Below are positions 17,616-25,673 of a stretch of DNA of 64,000 bases, one piece after another (positions within the stretch are counted from its first letter, which is position 1; each line of letters starts with the position of its first letter). Below the pieces are notes generated by a model. The model had not been told where the DNA came from. It saw nothing but the letters and a program-made list of their open reading frames with translations, and ran no database searches. Made by a program: the position numbers and the translations under genes. The DNA is from Terrisporobacter mayombei (lineage in GTDB: Bacteria; Bacillota; Clostridia; Peptostreptococcales; Peptostreptococcaceae), in assembly GCF_020748465.1 (NCBI RefSeq), contig NZ_JAHZMP010000001.1, positions 310,001 to 374,000 on the forward strand, in the 5' to 3' direction.

Positions 17616-18527
17616 ATGAGCAATAGTAGATATGAAGAAGCAACAAAAGTCACATTAATATCCATTGTATGGAATGTGATTTTAACATTTATAAAAATTT
17701 TAGGAGGTATATTAGGAAAATCAAATGCCATGATTGCAGATGGTCTTCACTCTGCATCAGATATAATTAGTTCAATAGGAGTTTTAATAGGTAATAAAAT
17801 TGCAAAAACACCAAATGATAAAGAACACAATTATGGACATGAAAAAGCAGAAACTTTAGTGTCTTTTTTATTGTCTATGTTACTTATAGGTGTTGCACTA
17901 AAAATAAGTTTAAATGGATTAAATTCACTACTTCATTTGGAAGATGTGCAAGTCCCTACGTTTTTACCTCTAATTATTTCTGTAATTTCCATAGTAATAA
18001 AAGAATATCAATACAGAATTACTATAAAAGTTGCTAAGAAAATAAATTCGCCATCGCTAAAGGCAGATGCATGGCATCATAGATCTGATGCTTTATCTTC
18101 TGTGGCTGCATTTATCGGTATAGGTGGTTCTTTACTTGGATTCAAAGCCCTAGATCCTATTGCTACAGTAATTGTTGGTTTATTTGTTGCAAAAGTTGGG
18201 TTAGATATTTTTAAGGATGCAATTAATGAATTAATGGATTATTCCATAGATGAAAAAGATGAATCACAAATCATTACAATCGCAAATTACACAGACGGTG
18301 TTTTAAATATTGGCGAACTTAGAACAAGAAAACACGGTTCAGTGGCTTATGTGGACTTAACTATTTGTGTAAATAAAGACTTAACAGTTTTACAGGGACA
18401 TGAAATTGCAAATAAACTTGAAATTTCTATTCTAGAAGAATTACAAATTGTAAAAGGTATAACTGTTCACGTTGAACCTTGTATAAATCATTATAATTGT
18501 TGCAGTAATATATTTTCACAAAAATAG
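17616..18527 (+). CDS. Cation diffusion facilitator (CDF) metal exporter
   Basis: 303 residues from ATG at 17616 (GAGAGGG upstream). It has six helices with the CDF metal sites MIADGLHSASDIISS in helix 2 and AWHHRSDALSS (HxxxD) in helix 5, plus HNYGHEKAET between helices 2 and 3. A cytoplasmic C-terminal domain ends in GITVHVEPCINHYNCC. It would export a divalent cation (Zn, Mn or Fe) by proton antiport; specificity cannot be read safely. The 3' end contains a 13-bp palindrome that recurs at 22342 in a second CDF-like C-terminal fragment, so this end may be an attachment site. Confidence 0.92.
   Translation: MSNSRYEEATKVTLISIVWNVILTFIKILGGILGKSNAMIADGLHSASDIISSIGVLIGNKIAKTPNDKEHNYGHEKAETLVSFLLSMLLIGVALKISLNGLNSLLHLEDVQVPTFLPLIISVISIVIKEYQYRITIKVAKKINSPSLKADAWHHRSDALSSVAAFIGIGGSLLGFKALDPIATVIVGLFVAKVGLDIFKDAINELMDYSIDEKDESQIITIANYTDGVLNIGELRTRKHGSVAYVDLTICVNKDLTVLQGHEIANKLEISILEELQIVKGITVHVEPCINHYNCCSNIFSQK
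18465..18477 (+). repeat. Candidate att core, left copy
   Basis: GTTCACGTTGAAC, an inverted repeat (GTTCA-CGT-TGAAC), lies inside the CDF coding sequence. The identical 13 bp occurs at 22342-22354. The pair flanks the decayed phage-like island. Confidence 0.5.
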
Positions 18528-18606
18528 CATTGTAAATTGTCATTTGACCAAATTGCCCACAGACTTTTATCAGCTATGCACATTTATAAAAAGGCTAAGG
18601 CGTTAT

Positions 18607-18643
18607 AAAAGGCTGGTAAGGATTTATTCCCTACCAGCCTTTA
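18607..18643 (+). terminator. Terminator after CDF gene
   Basis: AAAAGGCTGGTAAGG pairs with CCCTACCAGCCTTT, followed by AAAAAAA; usable in either direction. Confidence 0.7.
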
Positions 18644-18754
18644 AAAAAATTTATATTAAATAATAAAGCACAGATATTAAAATTATGGGCATACTTAAAA
18701 AGTCCTATACATATTATAGTAATACCTATAATTAATGATTATTTTTATTATTTC

Positions 18755-18787
18755 AAAAGGTGGCTAACGGAAGGCCACCTTATTTTT
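18755..18787. terminator. Hairpin terminator at end of island gene 18791
   Basis: AAGGTGGC pairs with GCCACCTT and a T-run follows on the plus strand. It lies just after the stop of the minus-strand zinc-finger gene. Confidence 0.6.
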
Positions 18788-18790
18788 TAT

Positions 18791-19033
18791 TTAATCATTA
18801 AAGCTAATATTATAACTGATAGTATCTAGATTATCATTGATGTAATGTAATTTAACAATATCCAATGCTTGATTAAAATTGAGTTTGTATTTCTTTTGAA
18901 CGTAATTAATATCTTCTATAATTTTTTTTACTCCCTCTATAAACTCTGGATTTTCTCTACAAGACTCACATCTCATATGCAGTCCTTCTCCGGACTCATA
19001 AAAGCTTGAGCCACATATATTACATATAGACAT
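18791..19033 (-). CDS. Small zinc-finger protein, island-borne
   Basis: 80 residues from ATG at 19033 (GGAGG 7 bp upstream; the ATG six bases earlier is too close). Two CxxC pairs (CNICG, CESCR) at the N-terminus form a zinc ribbon, and the rest is helical (FIEGVKKIIEDINYVQKKYKL). Such short zinc-finger proteins are common in phages and conjugative elements, which fits its place, but I cannot name the family. Confidence 0.6.
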   Translation of the reverse strand: MSICNICGSSFYESGEGLHMRCESCRENPEFIEGVKKIIEDINYVQKKYKLNFNQALDIVKLHYINDNLDTISYNISFND

Positions 19034-19069
19034 AAACATTCCTCCAATATAATATTTTATTAGATTATA

Positions 19070-19315
19070 TGCTTAGTCACTTAGATTATACTTCTATTAT
19101 TTTAACGTACTTATTACTAGCAGTAACGTATGTATCAAGAATAGTCTTATACATCTTAGTAGAACCGTTTTTAGCCGTCAAAGGACCTTCTTTTATATTG
19201 GCATTTGTCTAGCAAAAAAATCTATCATTTCCTCATTAGTATCCCGTTCACAACAATGAGATAGTCCACTTTCATCACAATATTCATCACTTTCTTCTGA
19301 TGATCAAACTGCGTT
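19070..19315 (-). pseudogene. Decayed phage-type coding remnant
   Basis: Minus-strand reading gives two protein-like pieces in different phases. One contains SSEESDEYCDESGLSHCCERD followed by MIDFFARQMPI; the other, GPLTAKNGSTKMYKTILDTY and then VTASNKYVKIIEV, ends at a stop. The second piece has the look of a phage P27-type small-terminase C-terminus. That is only a suggestion; there is no continuous frame. Confidence 0.3.
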
Positions 19316-19328
19316 TGTGCATATAGTA

Positions 19329-19601
19329 TTATATCTTCTTTAAAATATCTTCATATAATGTTTCAGCCTCATCCATTGCAATTACCAACGTACATGTATA
19401 ATTACTGTAACTATCTAAATAAGCTCTCACTCCACCAGATATTTTTATATCCCTTAAATCTTTGTTAGTTATACAAATTATAGCGTTAACGTATCTCTTA
19501 TATATCAATTCTAATAAACCACTGGTCAATTGACTAGCATACTCTTTTTCTAATATATATATTACCTTTTTAATACTATTTGCTAGGTCTTTTATATTCA
19601 T
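19329..19601 (-). CDS. Hypothetical protein, candidate immunity partner of toxin domain
   Basis: 90 residues from ATG at 19601 (AGGAG upstream), start only 11 bp after the stop of the toxin-like gene. That coupling is typical of toxin-immunity pairs. It is predicted helical, no signal peptide (MNIKDLANSIKKVIYILEKEY...). I do not recognise the family. The function is assigned only by position. Confidence 0.5.
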   Translation of the reverse strand: MNIKDLANSIKKVIYILEKEYASQLTSGLLELIYKRYVNAIICITNKDLRDIKISGGVRAYLDSYSNYTCTLVIAMDEAETLYEDILKKI

Positions 19602-19612
19602 CCTTATCACTC

Positions 19613-19969
19613 CTATTTAGGTGGCACTAATCTAATTTTTGTAATCCACCTTGAATCCCAATTCAACGGTAATACTACTTGGTCACCACCACCAGCTAAT
19701 TTACTACCACTTTCTGTTATTTGTTCTGCAACTTTTCCTATGTTTAAAATTTCACCTTTAGGAACTTCTATAACTGCTTCATACATTCTACTATTTCCCC
19801 AACTTGGTAACAAAGTACTATCTATTTTAGCCTGTATTCTGCTCTCTGCTGGAGTAATTGTTAAAAATGAATCTCCAGCATCTGCTCTACCTCCAAAAGT
19901 TCTATAAACTATTATTTTATCTTCAGTTATTACAGTTCTATAATTGACATCAGTAAACGTCTTGCTCAA
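19613..19969 (-). CDS. Orphan polymorphic-toxin C-terminal domain (ART-like?)
   Basis: 118 residues from a TTG at 19969. The frame is open a further ~50 bases upstream, to within about 5 bp of the tRNA-Trp 3' end, with no better start and no ribosome site. That suggests the N-terminal part of a larger toxin was lost. Motifs include VYRTFGG, DSFLTITP, LLPSWGNSRMYEAVIEVPKG and GGGDQVVLPLNWDSRWI. This order (R in a YR-G strand, S/T-x-T, then acidic/Gln near the end) recalls ADP-ribosyltransferase-like polymorphic toxin domains. Activity is not established. Confidence 0.6.
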   Translation of the reverse strand: MSKTFTDVNYRTVITEDKIIVYRTFGGRADAGDSFLTITPAESRIQAKIDSTLLPSWGNSRMYEAVIEVPKGEILNIGKVAEQITESGSKLAGGGDQVVLPLNWDSRWITKIRLVPPK

Positions 19970-20024
19970 CGTGTCAGGTAGATATGCCTTTTCAATTACT
20001 TTTACTTTATCATCAATTCATATT

Positions 20025-20101
20025 TGGCAGACGATATAGGATTTGAACCTATGCCAACGGTTTTGGAGACCGCCACTCTAACCAAACTGAGTTAATCGTC
20101 C
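20025..20101 (-). tRNA. tRNA-Trp (anticodon CCA)
   Basis: The minus strand folds into a full cloverleaf of 77 nt. The acceptor GGACGAT pairs with ATCGTCT (one G-U at 1-72), the D stem is ACTC/GAGT, the anticodon stem GCGGT/ACCGT encloses CTCCAAA (anticodon CCA), and the T arm is ATAGG-TTCAAAT-CCTAT. The discriminator is G73 with encoded CCA. All stems pair, so it may be functional. Its position alone inside the decayed island suggests it is element-borne or marks an integration point. Confidence 0.92.
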
Positions 20102-20146
20102 ATAATAAAATAAGGACTGAAACTTTTAACTTCAATCCTTTTATAA

Positions 20147-20705
20147 TTACATATTTTTTTCTTCATATTCTTTTTTATATCTATAATAAGTAGGCTTTGT
20201 AAGTCCTAATAATTTCATACACTCCGTAGACTTTATCTCACCTTTTAGTACTCTTTTGTATTCTTTAGAAGACTTTTCAAAATCCATAGTTCTTGGTCTA
20301 CCATAATCAGACCAATTACCTCTTTCTTTCTTAGCTTCTATACCTTCACTTTGTCTTTTAGCTCTTTTTTCCATCTCAGCATGAGCAAATGATACATACA
20401 TTTCGATTAACATGTTATTGATAGTTTCCATCATCATAGTAACCATATTTTTATCTAATTTACTTAGGCCCTGACATGTTGTAGTCTTATTATTTTCTTT
20501 AAGCGTAAGTTCTTTATTTCTACCTAATCTATCTAATTCAGATACTATAAGAGTTACTTTTTCATTATTAGTTTCTATTTGATATTTAATAGTTTCAAAT
20601 AAATCACTCTAACCAGGTCTATTGAAGTTTTTACCAGTACACTGGTCAGTATATATTTTATTATTTAGTTTAATATCATTGTCTTAGCAAAATTTATTTA
20701 TAGAT
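20147..20705 (-). pseudogene. Serine recombinase (resolvase/invertase), decayed
   Basis: A 99-codon open end (20446-20147) is the resolvase C-terminus: EKRAKRQSEGIEAKKERG, the GRPR hinge and a Hin-type helix-turn-helix (STECMKLLGLTKPTYYRYKK). Upstream in the same phase lie KIYTDQCTGKNFNRPG, a TAG, then SDLFETIK...VTLIVSELDRLGRNKE, the catalytic-domain motifs of resolvases. At least two in-frame stops break the gene, and the N-terminal strand with the catalytic serine is missing. It is therefore inactive and marks past mobility of the region. Confidence 0.85.
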
Positions 20706-20710
20706 TTATT

Positions 20711-21634
20711 TTATATTGTAAATTCTTTAAATATCCCTTTAAATCCACATTTCTCAATTTTATCTCTGTATTTTTTTATCTCTTCTTCGCTATCATAGCT
20801 GCTTAAATACCAAATTAAATTTGTAGTATCTATTCTCCTACAAATCTCTTGTATATAAGGCAAATCTACTTCAGAAAAAGAGAATCCATGTGAATATATC
20901 TCAGTAATATGTGATAAATTATTAAAAAAAACTTTAGACTTATTTATTATTTCACTGGTATCTTTTCTCAATGCGTTGTGTATTTTTATAAAATTACCTT
21001 CTGCACTTGTATACTCATCTTCTAATGCATCATATTCTTCATTATGACCTACAACAATGTCAGCTCCTTGTATTCCATGTATATGAAAAACATTATTTAT
21101 CTTATATACAACTTCTAATGTTTTTGTATAATTAAAATTTAAAAACAAATCTTGTTTTGAGTCTATTAAATTTTTAAATTTTTGATTTGGCTTACTGTTT
21201 TTTACATCAATCGTTTCAATCCAGTCAGATAATAATTCTTTAATTTTTAATGTAGGTTTGTAAAAATCACTTGAAGCAATCTCATAGAGGAAATCCATTT
21301 CGCTCCAATCTAAATCACCATCTTTGTCGTATTGTTTTTCTACCATATCTTCTAAAAGCATACCAAAATCTAATTTTCCTAAACTAATTTCTATATCATT
21401 CCATTCATTATCATATCCTTCTGCTTGCGATATTAGATTAAAAATAAAAATTGCTACTTCTTTTTCATCGTACTCTAAATTACCATCAGGCAACATACTT
21501 CCTTCAATACAATATAATGGAGTTTCATCTACTCCTGGATATCTTTCTAGTAAATATTCACGAAAGTCTTCATATTTTGTTTTTAGATTATGATTTAGAT
21601 CAAACCCATTACCTAAAATAAATAATTTACTCAT
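20711..21634 (-). CDS. abiH: AbiH family phage abortive-infection protein
   Basis: 307 residues, full length for AbiH. The N-terminus MSKLFILGNGFDLNHNLKTKYEDF carries the defining GNGFDLxH-LKT-Y-DF motif. The middle has LNFNYTKTLEVVY and VFHIHG, and later VVGHN. AbiH was first described as a lactococcal plasmid abortive-infection gene; its mechanism is not settled. Excellent ribosome site (AAAGGAGGATGTC). It is the only clearly intact accessory gene in the decayed island, which suggests selection keeps it. Confidence 0.88.
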   Translation of the reverse strand: MSKLFILGNGFDLNHNLKTKYEDFREYLLERYPGVDETPLYCIEGSMLPDGNLEYDEKEVAIFIFNLISQAEGYDNEWNDIEISLGKLDFGMLLEDMVEKQYDKDGDLDWSEMDFLYEIASSDFYKPTLKIKELLSDWIETIDVKNSKPNQKFKNLIDSKQDLFLNFNYTKTLEVVYKINNVFHIHGIQGADIVVGHNEEYDALEDEYTSAEGNFIKIHNALRKDTSEIINKSKVFFNNLSHITEIYSHGFSFSEVDLPYIQEICRRIDTTNLIWYLSSYDSEEEIKKYRDKIEKCGFKGIFKEFTI

Positions 21635-21908
21635 GACATCCTCCTTTATAAATTTTATATTAATTTCAATATAAAGTATATGAATTTATAGACAAAGTGG
21701 AATATCTTTTTTAGAATACTAATCTCCACCATCTAGTTTATATGTTATCTGAAATAATTAATCTCTTTTTAATTACCCGTTGTTAAACTCACTTAACTAA
21801 CTATAATTCAACTCCAAGCTCTTCCTTATGTTTTACCGTCCATATAAGACACAATATGTTCCACACGAAAGCTCTTAAATGATTTTCATCATCGTCACCT
21901 CTTAGATT
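21635..21908. other. Intergenic remnant in island
   Basis: AT-rich upstream region of the AbiH gene. I see no further gene or clear repeat. Confidence 0.4.
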
Positions 21909-22259
21909 TTATAGATAATGTCTTGCAGCACTATCTATAAATCTATTACCTAAATAAATGCTATGATGATTAAATATATCTTCACTCTCATAATCAAAGT
22001 ACTTACGTTTAATCCAATGAGTTGCTGCTACTGGGTTAAATATAAATGTTATTTGATAATACAAGTTAGGATTATCTAAAATACCTCTCAAACGGTCGTC
22101 TAGTATATCAACATCGCTTTCAGCTAATTCAGTAGCTTCTTCGCACCATATCCATGTAAGTTTTCCAGTAGGAAGGTTTATAGATTTTAGTTTTTCTCTT
22201 TGTTTTGCATAATTAACTTCCCTAAATATAACTGAATTACCTGTAATTCTGCTTCCATT
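21909..22259 (-). pseudogene. Phage terminase large subunit fragment
   Basis: A frame of 116 codons between stops reads NGSRITGNSVIFREVNYAK, then TWIWCEEATELAESDVDILDD, then RGILDNPNLYYQITFIFNPV, then ATHWIKRKYFDY and TYLGNRFID-like HSIYLGNRFIDSAARHYL. W(I)WCEEATEL is the Walker-B/catalytic strand of TerL, and NPV(A/S)ATHWI is the conserved motif III region. Both ends of the ~400-residue protein are missing. It is direct evidence of a former prophage. Confidence 0.85.
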
Positions 22260-22338
22260 TCAAGATGGTTAAGAGCTATCTAGAATACAGTAATGCTCTT
22301 ATCAAGTATATTGAATTATATCTAAATACAAACAAAAT

Positions 22339-22392
22339 ACCGTTCACGTTGAACATTGCATAAACTGCGGCGACTATAAGTGTTGTATCTAG
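22339..22392 (+). pseudogene. Second CDF-type C-terminal fragment
   Basis: The plus strand encodes TVHVEHCINCGDYKCCI then TAG, closely matching the end of the intact exporter at 17616 (TVHVEPCINHYNCC). No other part of a CDF gene is present upstream. It lies at the far end of the phage-like island and begins at the shared 13-bp core. It is therefore best explained as the displaced 3' end of a target gene. Confidence 0.7.
22342..22354 (+). repeat. Candidate att core, right copy
   Basis: GTTCACGTTGAAC, identical to 18465-18477. Sequence similarity around it continues imperfectly (A-TTG-ATAAA) because both encode a CDF tail. Confidence 0.5.
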
Positions 22393-22395
22393 TAT

Positions 22396-22430
22396 AAAAA
22401 CTCAGCTTAAATATTTAAGCTGAGTTTTTT
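22396..22430. terminator. Intrinsic terminator of flavodoxin operon
   Basis: AAAAACTCAGCTTAAATA pairs with TATTTAAGCTGAGTTTTT, immediately downstream of the minus-strand flavodoxin gene. Confidence 0.9.
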
Positions 22431-22431
22431 A

Positions 22432-22965
22432 TTATTGTAAATTTATTTCTTTAACTGACTTAATTATTGGTTTAATATTTTCTTTATCTGTAAAGTCAAC
22501 AGGTGTTACATAAGCATCTAACATGCCTTTTGTGTTTTCATCCATTTCTTCTTTTTTTTGTCTTTTCAATATTCTTTTAAACATATTCATCATCAATTTA
22601 TCTGTTACAGTTAAACTTTTATAATTGAAAGCACCTCTTAAATAAAATTCTTTTATATTATCTAAATCTTTAAAATTATTTTTCTTTACTTCTTCATAAA
22701 TTTTGTCATCCATAATAGATAGGCCTACATAAAATACTATGAGATTTTTACTCTTAAATTTATCAATCTCTTTATAAATATTTTTAAATCCTTTTATAGT
22801 CCCTGCATGAAGCCAACCACCAAAAATAATATTATCATAGTTTAATAAGTCTACTGTACTTATATCATCTATTTGGGATACTCTACAATCTAGTTCTTCT
22901 CCTATCCATTTTGCATATTTTTCCGTACTACCATACCTTGATTCATAAACAACTATACTTTTCAT
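22432..22965 (-). CDS. Flavodoxin-domain protein
   Basis: 177 residues. The FMN phosphate loop is at the N-terminus (YESRYGSTEKYAKWI), and FGGWLHAGTIKGF and FYVGLSIMDD supply the later FMN-contact loops. The shape matches the flavodoxin_5/HemG-like group rather than short-chain electron-transfer flavodoxins. It is last in the operon TetR, FMN-binding protein, flavodoxin, so it probably passes electrons in a membrane flavin redox chain. Confidence 0.85.
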   Translation of the reverse strand: MKSIVVYESRYGSTEKYAKWIGEELDCRVSQIDDISTVDLLNYDNIIFGGWLHAGTIKGFKNIYKEIDKFKSKNLIVFYVGLSIMDDKIYEEVKKNNFKDLDNIKEFYLRGAFNYKSLTVTDKLMMNMFKRILKRQKKEEMDENTKGMLDAYVTPVDFTDKENIKPIIKSVKEINLQ

Positions 22966-22977
22966 ATTAATTACCTC

Positions 22978-23352
22978 CTATTTATTTAGTGCATTTTCCA
23001 CAGATTTCAAATATGCTTTTGATGATACAGTTGCACCACTTATAACATCTACATTTACATTTTGCTTTTCTATTATTTTTTTCGACAATTCATCACCTAC
23101 ATCTGGAGTTAGTGGTTCTGACAATAGTTTAATACTTTCTATTTTCTTCCCCTTCACACTAACTTCTACTTCACTAGTCCATCTGTTCTTAGAATATTTT
23201 CCTACATAAGCTCCATCCTCTAATTTGCTTATATCTACACTATTTATTTCAACCTTTTTCCCTTCTTTTATTCCTCTTGTTACTGCAAACAATCCGCTCA
23301 CAATTATAACTAAAAGAGCACATAAAAATATTTTAGTTTTTTTCAACCTCAT
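22978..23352 (-). CDS. Membrane-anchored FMN-binding domain protein
   Basis: 124 residues. One N-terminal helix (KIFLCALLVIIVSGLFAV) anchors an extracytoplasmic FMN_bind domain. The flavinylation motif DVISGATVSSKAYLKS is intact, so FMN should be attached to the Thr of SGAT by an ApbE-type transferase (not in this window). It is similar in plan to the RnfG/NqrC domain. The gene sits 12 bp from the flavodoxin gene, suggesting extracytoplasmic electron transfer. Confidence 0.88.
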   Translation of the reverse strand: MRLKKTKIFLCALLVIIVSGLFAVTRGIKEGKKVEINSVDISKLEDGAYVGKYSKNRWTSEVEVSVKGKKIESIKLLSEPLTPDVGDELSKKIIEKQNVNVDVISGATVSSKAYLKSVENALNK

Positions 23353-23398
23353 TAGTATCTCCCTTTAGAATTCAATTTTAAATTTATTTCCATATTTA

Positions 23399-24016
23399 TT
23401 AATTATTTTTAAATAATCCGTAAATCATAAAATCCACATATTCATCTATTAACTTGTTTAAAAATTCTTTATCTTGATTATTTGATAAGACCATATTTGA
23501 TATAAATCCATTTATTGATATCCAAGAAAAAAATGCATATTTTTCTGTATCAACATGGCGCAATAATCCTTCTTCTAAATATTTATCATATTTTTTTTTA
23601 GTCTCTTTTATTTTTAAACTGTTTTTTTCTTCTTCTGTAAAATCAAAATTTGATTTTTTAATTATATCAATATTATTTAGCATTATTGCTCTATATTCTT
23701 TAGGACTTTCTAGAATTAGGTTAATGTATGTTTTAAATAAATTTTTAATATTAGTTTCTTCGTTAGAATCATTCAATTTTAAATTACTCATTGTATGAAT
23801 TATTTTTGATGATTTTTCTTGCCATATTGATAATACTATGTCTGCTTTATTTTCATAATAGTTATATATTAAAGAAGGAGAATAATCTATCTTACTTGCT
23901 ATTTTTCTAATGGATAATTTTGAATATCCTTCCTCTATTATTATTTCACTAGCTGCTTTATGTATTTCTTTTTTGATTTTTTCTTTTTCTATCTTACGTC
24001 TTTCTTGTATTCCCAT
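23399..24016 (-). CDS. TetR family regulator of flavodoxin operon
   Basis: 205 residues from ATG at 24016 (AAGGAGGAAC upstream; the longer frame begins inside that site). The helix-turn-helix is KLSIRKIASKIDYSPSLIYNYYENKADIV, a standard TetR N-terminus. It leads an operon with the FMN-binding and flavodoxin genes. A perfect 17-bp palindrome 47 bp before its start points to autorepression. Confidence 0.9.
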   Translation of the reverse strand: MGIQERRKIEKEKIKKEIHKAASEIIIEEGYSKLSIRKIASKIDYSPSLIYNYYENKADIVLSIWQEKSSKIIHTMSNLKLNDSNEETNIKNLFKTYINLILESPKEYRAIMLNNIDIIKKSNFDFTEEEKNSLKIKETKKKYDKYLEEGLLRHVDTEKYAFFSWISINGFISNMVLSNNQDKEFLNKLIDEYVDFMIYGLFKNN

Positions 24017-24062
24017 TGTTCCTCCTTGCAAACCTTATTAATTTTATATACATAGTTCAATT

Positions 24063-24079
24063 TATGAACACTGTTCATA
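24063..24079. promoter_or_regulatory. Perfect TetR-type operator
   Basis: TATGAACA-C-TGTTCATA is a perfect 17-bp palindrome upstream of the TetR gene at 24016, the usual form of a TetR-family site. Confidence 0.75.
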
Positions 24080-24143
24080 TTATTAATAGTATCACATTTC
24101 ACACAATTTACTATAAAAATATTTCGACATTTTCTTTTTCACA

Positions 24144-24168
24144 TAAAAAAAAAGAGGTCTTCACCTCT
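24144..24168 (-). terminator. Terminator of cysK-cysE
   Basis: On the minus strand AGAGGT-GAAG-ACCTCT is followed by nine T residues, just after the cysE stop. Confidence 0.85.
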
Positions 24169-24173
24169 CTCAT

Positions 24174-24740
24174 TTATATAAAATATATAACGTTGTCTAT
24201 ATCTTCTTTATTCATATTACTTGTGTTATATTTGATTTTTGCAGGTATTCCTACGGCTGTACTATTAGAGGGCATATCTCTTAAAACAACTGAATTAGCT
24301 CCTATTTTACAATGATCACCTATATTAATTGGCCCTAATATTTTTGCTCCAGAACCAACTACAATATCATCACCTAAAGTAGGATGTCTTTTAAATTCTT
24401 TTTCATTTCCTGTAGCACCTATAGTAGCTCCTTGATATATAGTAACTCTGTCTCCAATTATGGTTGTTTCTCCGATAACAACTCCACTTCCATGGTCTAT
24501 AAGTGTTCCCATACCTATTTGCGCTCCTGGGTGAATTTCAATTCCAGTAAAAAATCTACTCAGTTGAGATATTGCTCTAGCAATAAAAAATCTTTTTTTA
24601 TTATAAAAGAAGTTGGATATTCTATACATTATAAGAGAGTGTACAGAAGGATATAGTAAAAATACTTCTATCTTATTTCTAGCAGCTGGATCATTCTCTA
24701 GTATAAAATTTATATCTGCTCTTGTATGCTCAAATAACAT
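24174..24740 (-). CDS. cysE: Serine O-acetyltransferase
   Basis: 188 residues, the short EpsC-like form of CysE. It transfers acetyl from acetyl-CoA to L-serine, the first step of cysteine synthesis. The C-terminal left-handed beta helix is clear from hexapeptide repeats: GIEIHPGAQIGMGTLIDHG, GVVIGETTIIGDRVTIYQG and GDDIVVGSGAKILGPINIG. DHGSG contains the catalytic His-Asp region. It is 12 bp downstream of cysK in an operon under the palindrome array at 25674. Confidence 0.95.
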   Translation of the reverse strand: MLFEHTRADINFILENDPAARNKIEVFLLYPSVHSLIMYRISNFFYNKKRFFIARAISQLSRFFTGIEIHPGAQIGMGTLIDHGSGVVIGETTIIGDRVTIYQGATIGATGNEKEFKRHPTLGDDIVVGSGAKILGPINIGDHCKIGANSVVLRDMPSNSTAVGIPAKIKYNTSNMNKEDIDNVIYFI

Positions 24741-24752
24741 AATCTCACCTCT

Positions 24753-25649
24753 CTAAAAAATACCCATGGACATATATTTGTCTACACCATCTGGTGCAAC
24801 AGTAACTATTTTTTTATTAGGGTATTTTTTAGAAATTTCTATAGCACCAAATACATTTGCACCAGAAGATATTCCTACTAGAACACCTAATTTCTTTGCA
24901 AGCAATCTAACCATTTCAAAAGCATCTTCATCACTTACTGTAATTACCTCATCCACTATATTTTCATCGTAATTTTTAGGTATAAAGTTTGCACCTATTC
25001 CTTGAATCTTATGTGGACCTGCTTTTTTCTCAGTAATAAGTGGTGATGCTAAAGGTTCTATTCCTATTGCTTCTATACTTTCATCCTTCTCTTTTAAAAA
25101 TTTTCCTACGCCACTTATTGTTCCACCTGAACCTATCCCTGCAATAATAACATTTATATCTGGAACCTCTTTGTATATTTCTGGTCCTGTTCTTTCATAG
25201 TGCACTTTTGGATTATCTTCATTTTCAAATTGACCAAGATTTGTATAGTTATCATTTTCTTTTAATAGTTCTTCCAATTTTTCAATAGATCCATTCATCC
25301 CCTTAGATCCTTCTGTTAATATTAATTCCGCTCCAAAAGCTTTTACAAGCTGTCTTCTTTCCATACTCATAGTTTCTGGCATTATTATAATAACTTTATA
25401 ACCTTTTAAGCTTCCTGCCATAGCAAGAGCTATCCCTGTATTTCCACTTGTAGCCTCCACCAATACACTACCTTCTCTTAATACTCCTCTTTCCTCAGCT
25501 CCTTCAATCATGGAGAGTGCAATTCTATCTTTTATACCTCCACCTGGATTATATTTTTCCAATTTAACATATACATTTTCATATCCTATTTTATCTAAAG
25601 ATATAATAGGTGTATTACCTATTAACTCCAACCCATCTTTATATATCAT
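24753..25649 (-). CDS. cysK: Cysteine synthase (O-acetylserine sulfhydrylase)
   Basis: 298 residues from ATG at 25649 (GGGAGG 7 bp upstream). A PLP enzyme that makes cysteine from O-acetylserine and sulfide. The PLP lysine lies in KYNPGGGIKDR (about K40), the substrate loop is EATSGNTGIALA, and the PLP phosphate loop is GIGSGGTISGVGK. GGGIKDR instead of the common GGSVKDR is a minor variant. It is coupled to cysE. Its promoter carries three copies of TTATCA-N3-TGATAA. Confidence 0.95.
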   Translation of the reverse strand: MIYKDGLELIGNTPIISLDKIGYENVYVKLEKYNPGGGIKDRIALSMIEGAEERGVLREGSVLVEATSGNTGIALAMAGSLKGYKVIIIMPETMSMERRQLVKAFGAELILTEGSKGMNGSIEKLEELLKENDNYTNLGQFENEDNPKVHYERTGPEIYKEVPDINVIIAGIGSGGTISGVGKFLKEKDESIEAIGIEPLASPLITEKKAGPHKIQGIGANFIPKNYDENIVDEVITVSDEDAFEMVRLLAKKLGVLVGISSGANVFGAIEISKKYPNKKIVTVAPDGVDKYMSMGIF

Positions 25650-25673
25650 TTTCATTCCTCCCAATATTTTTAA

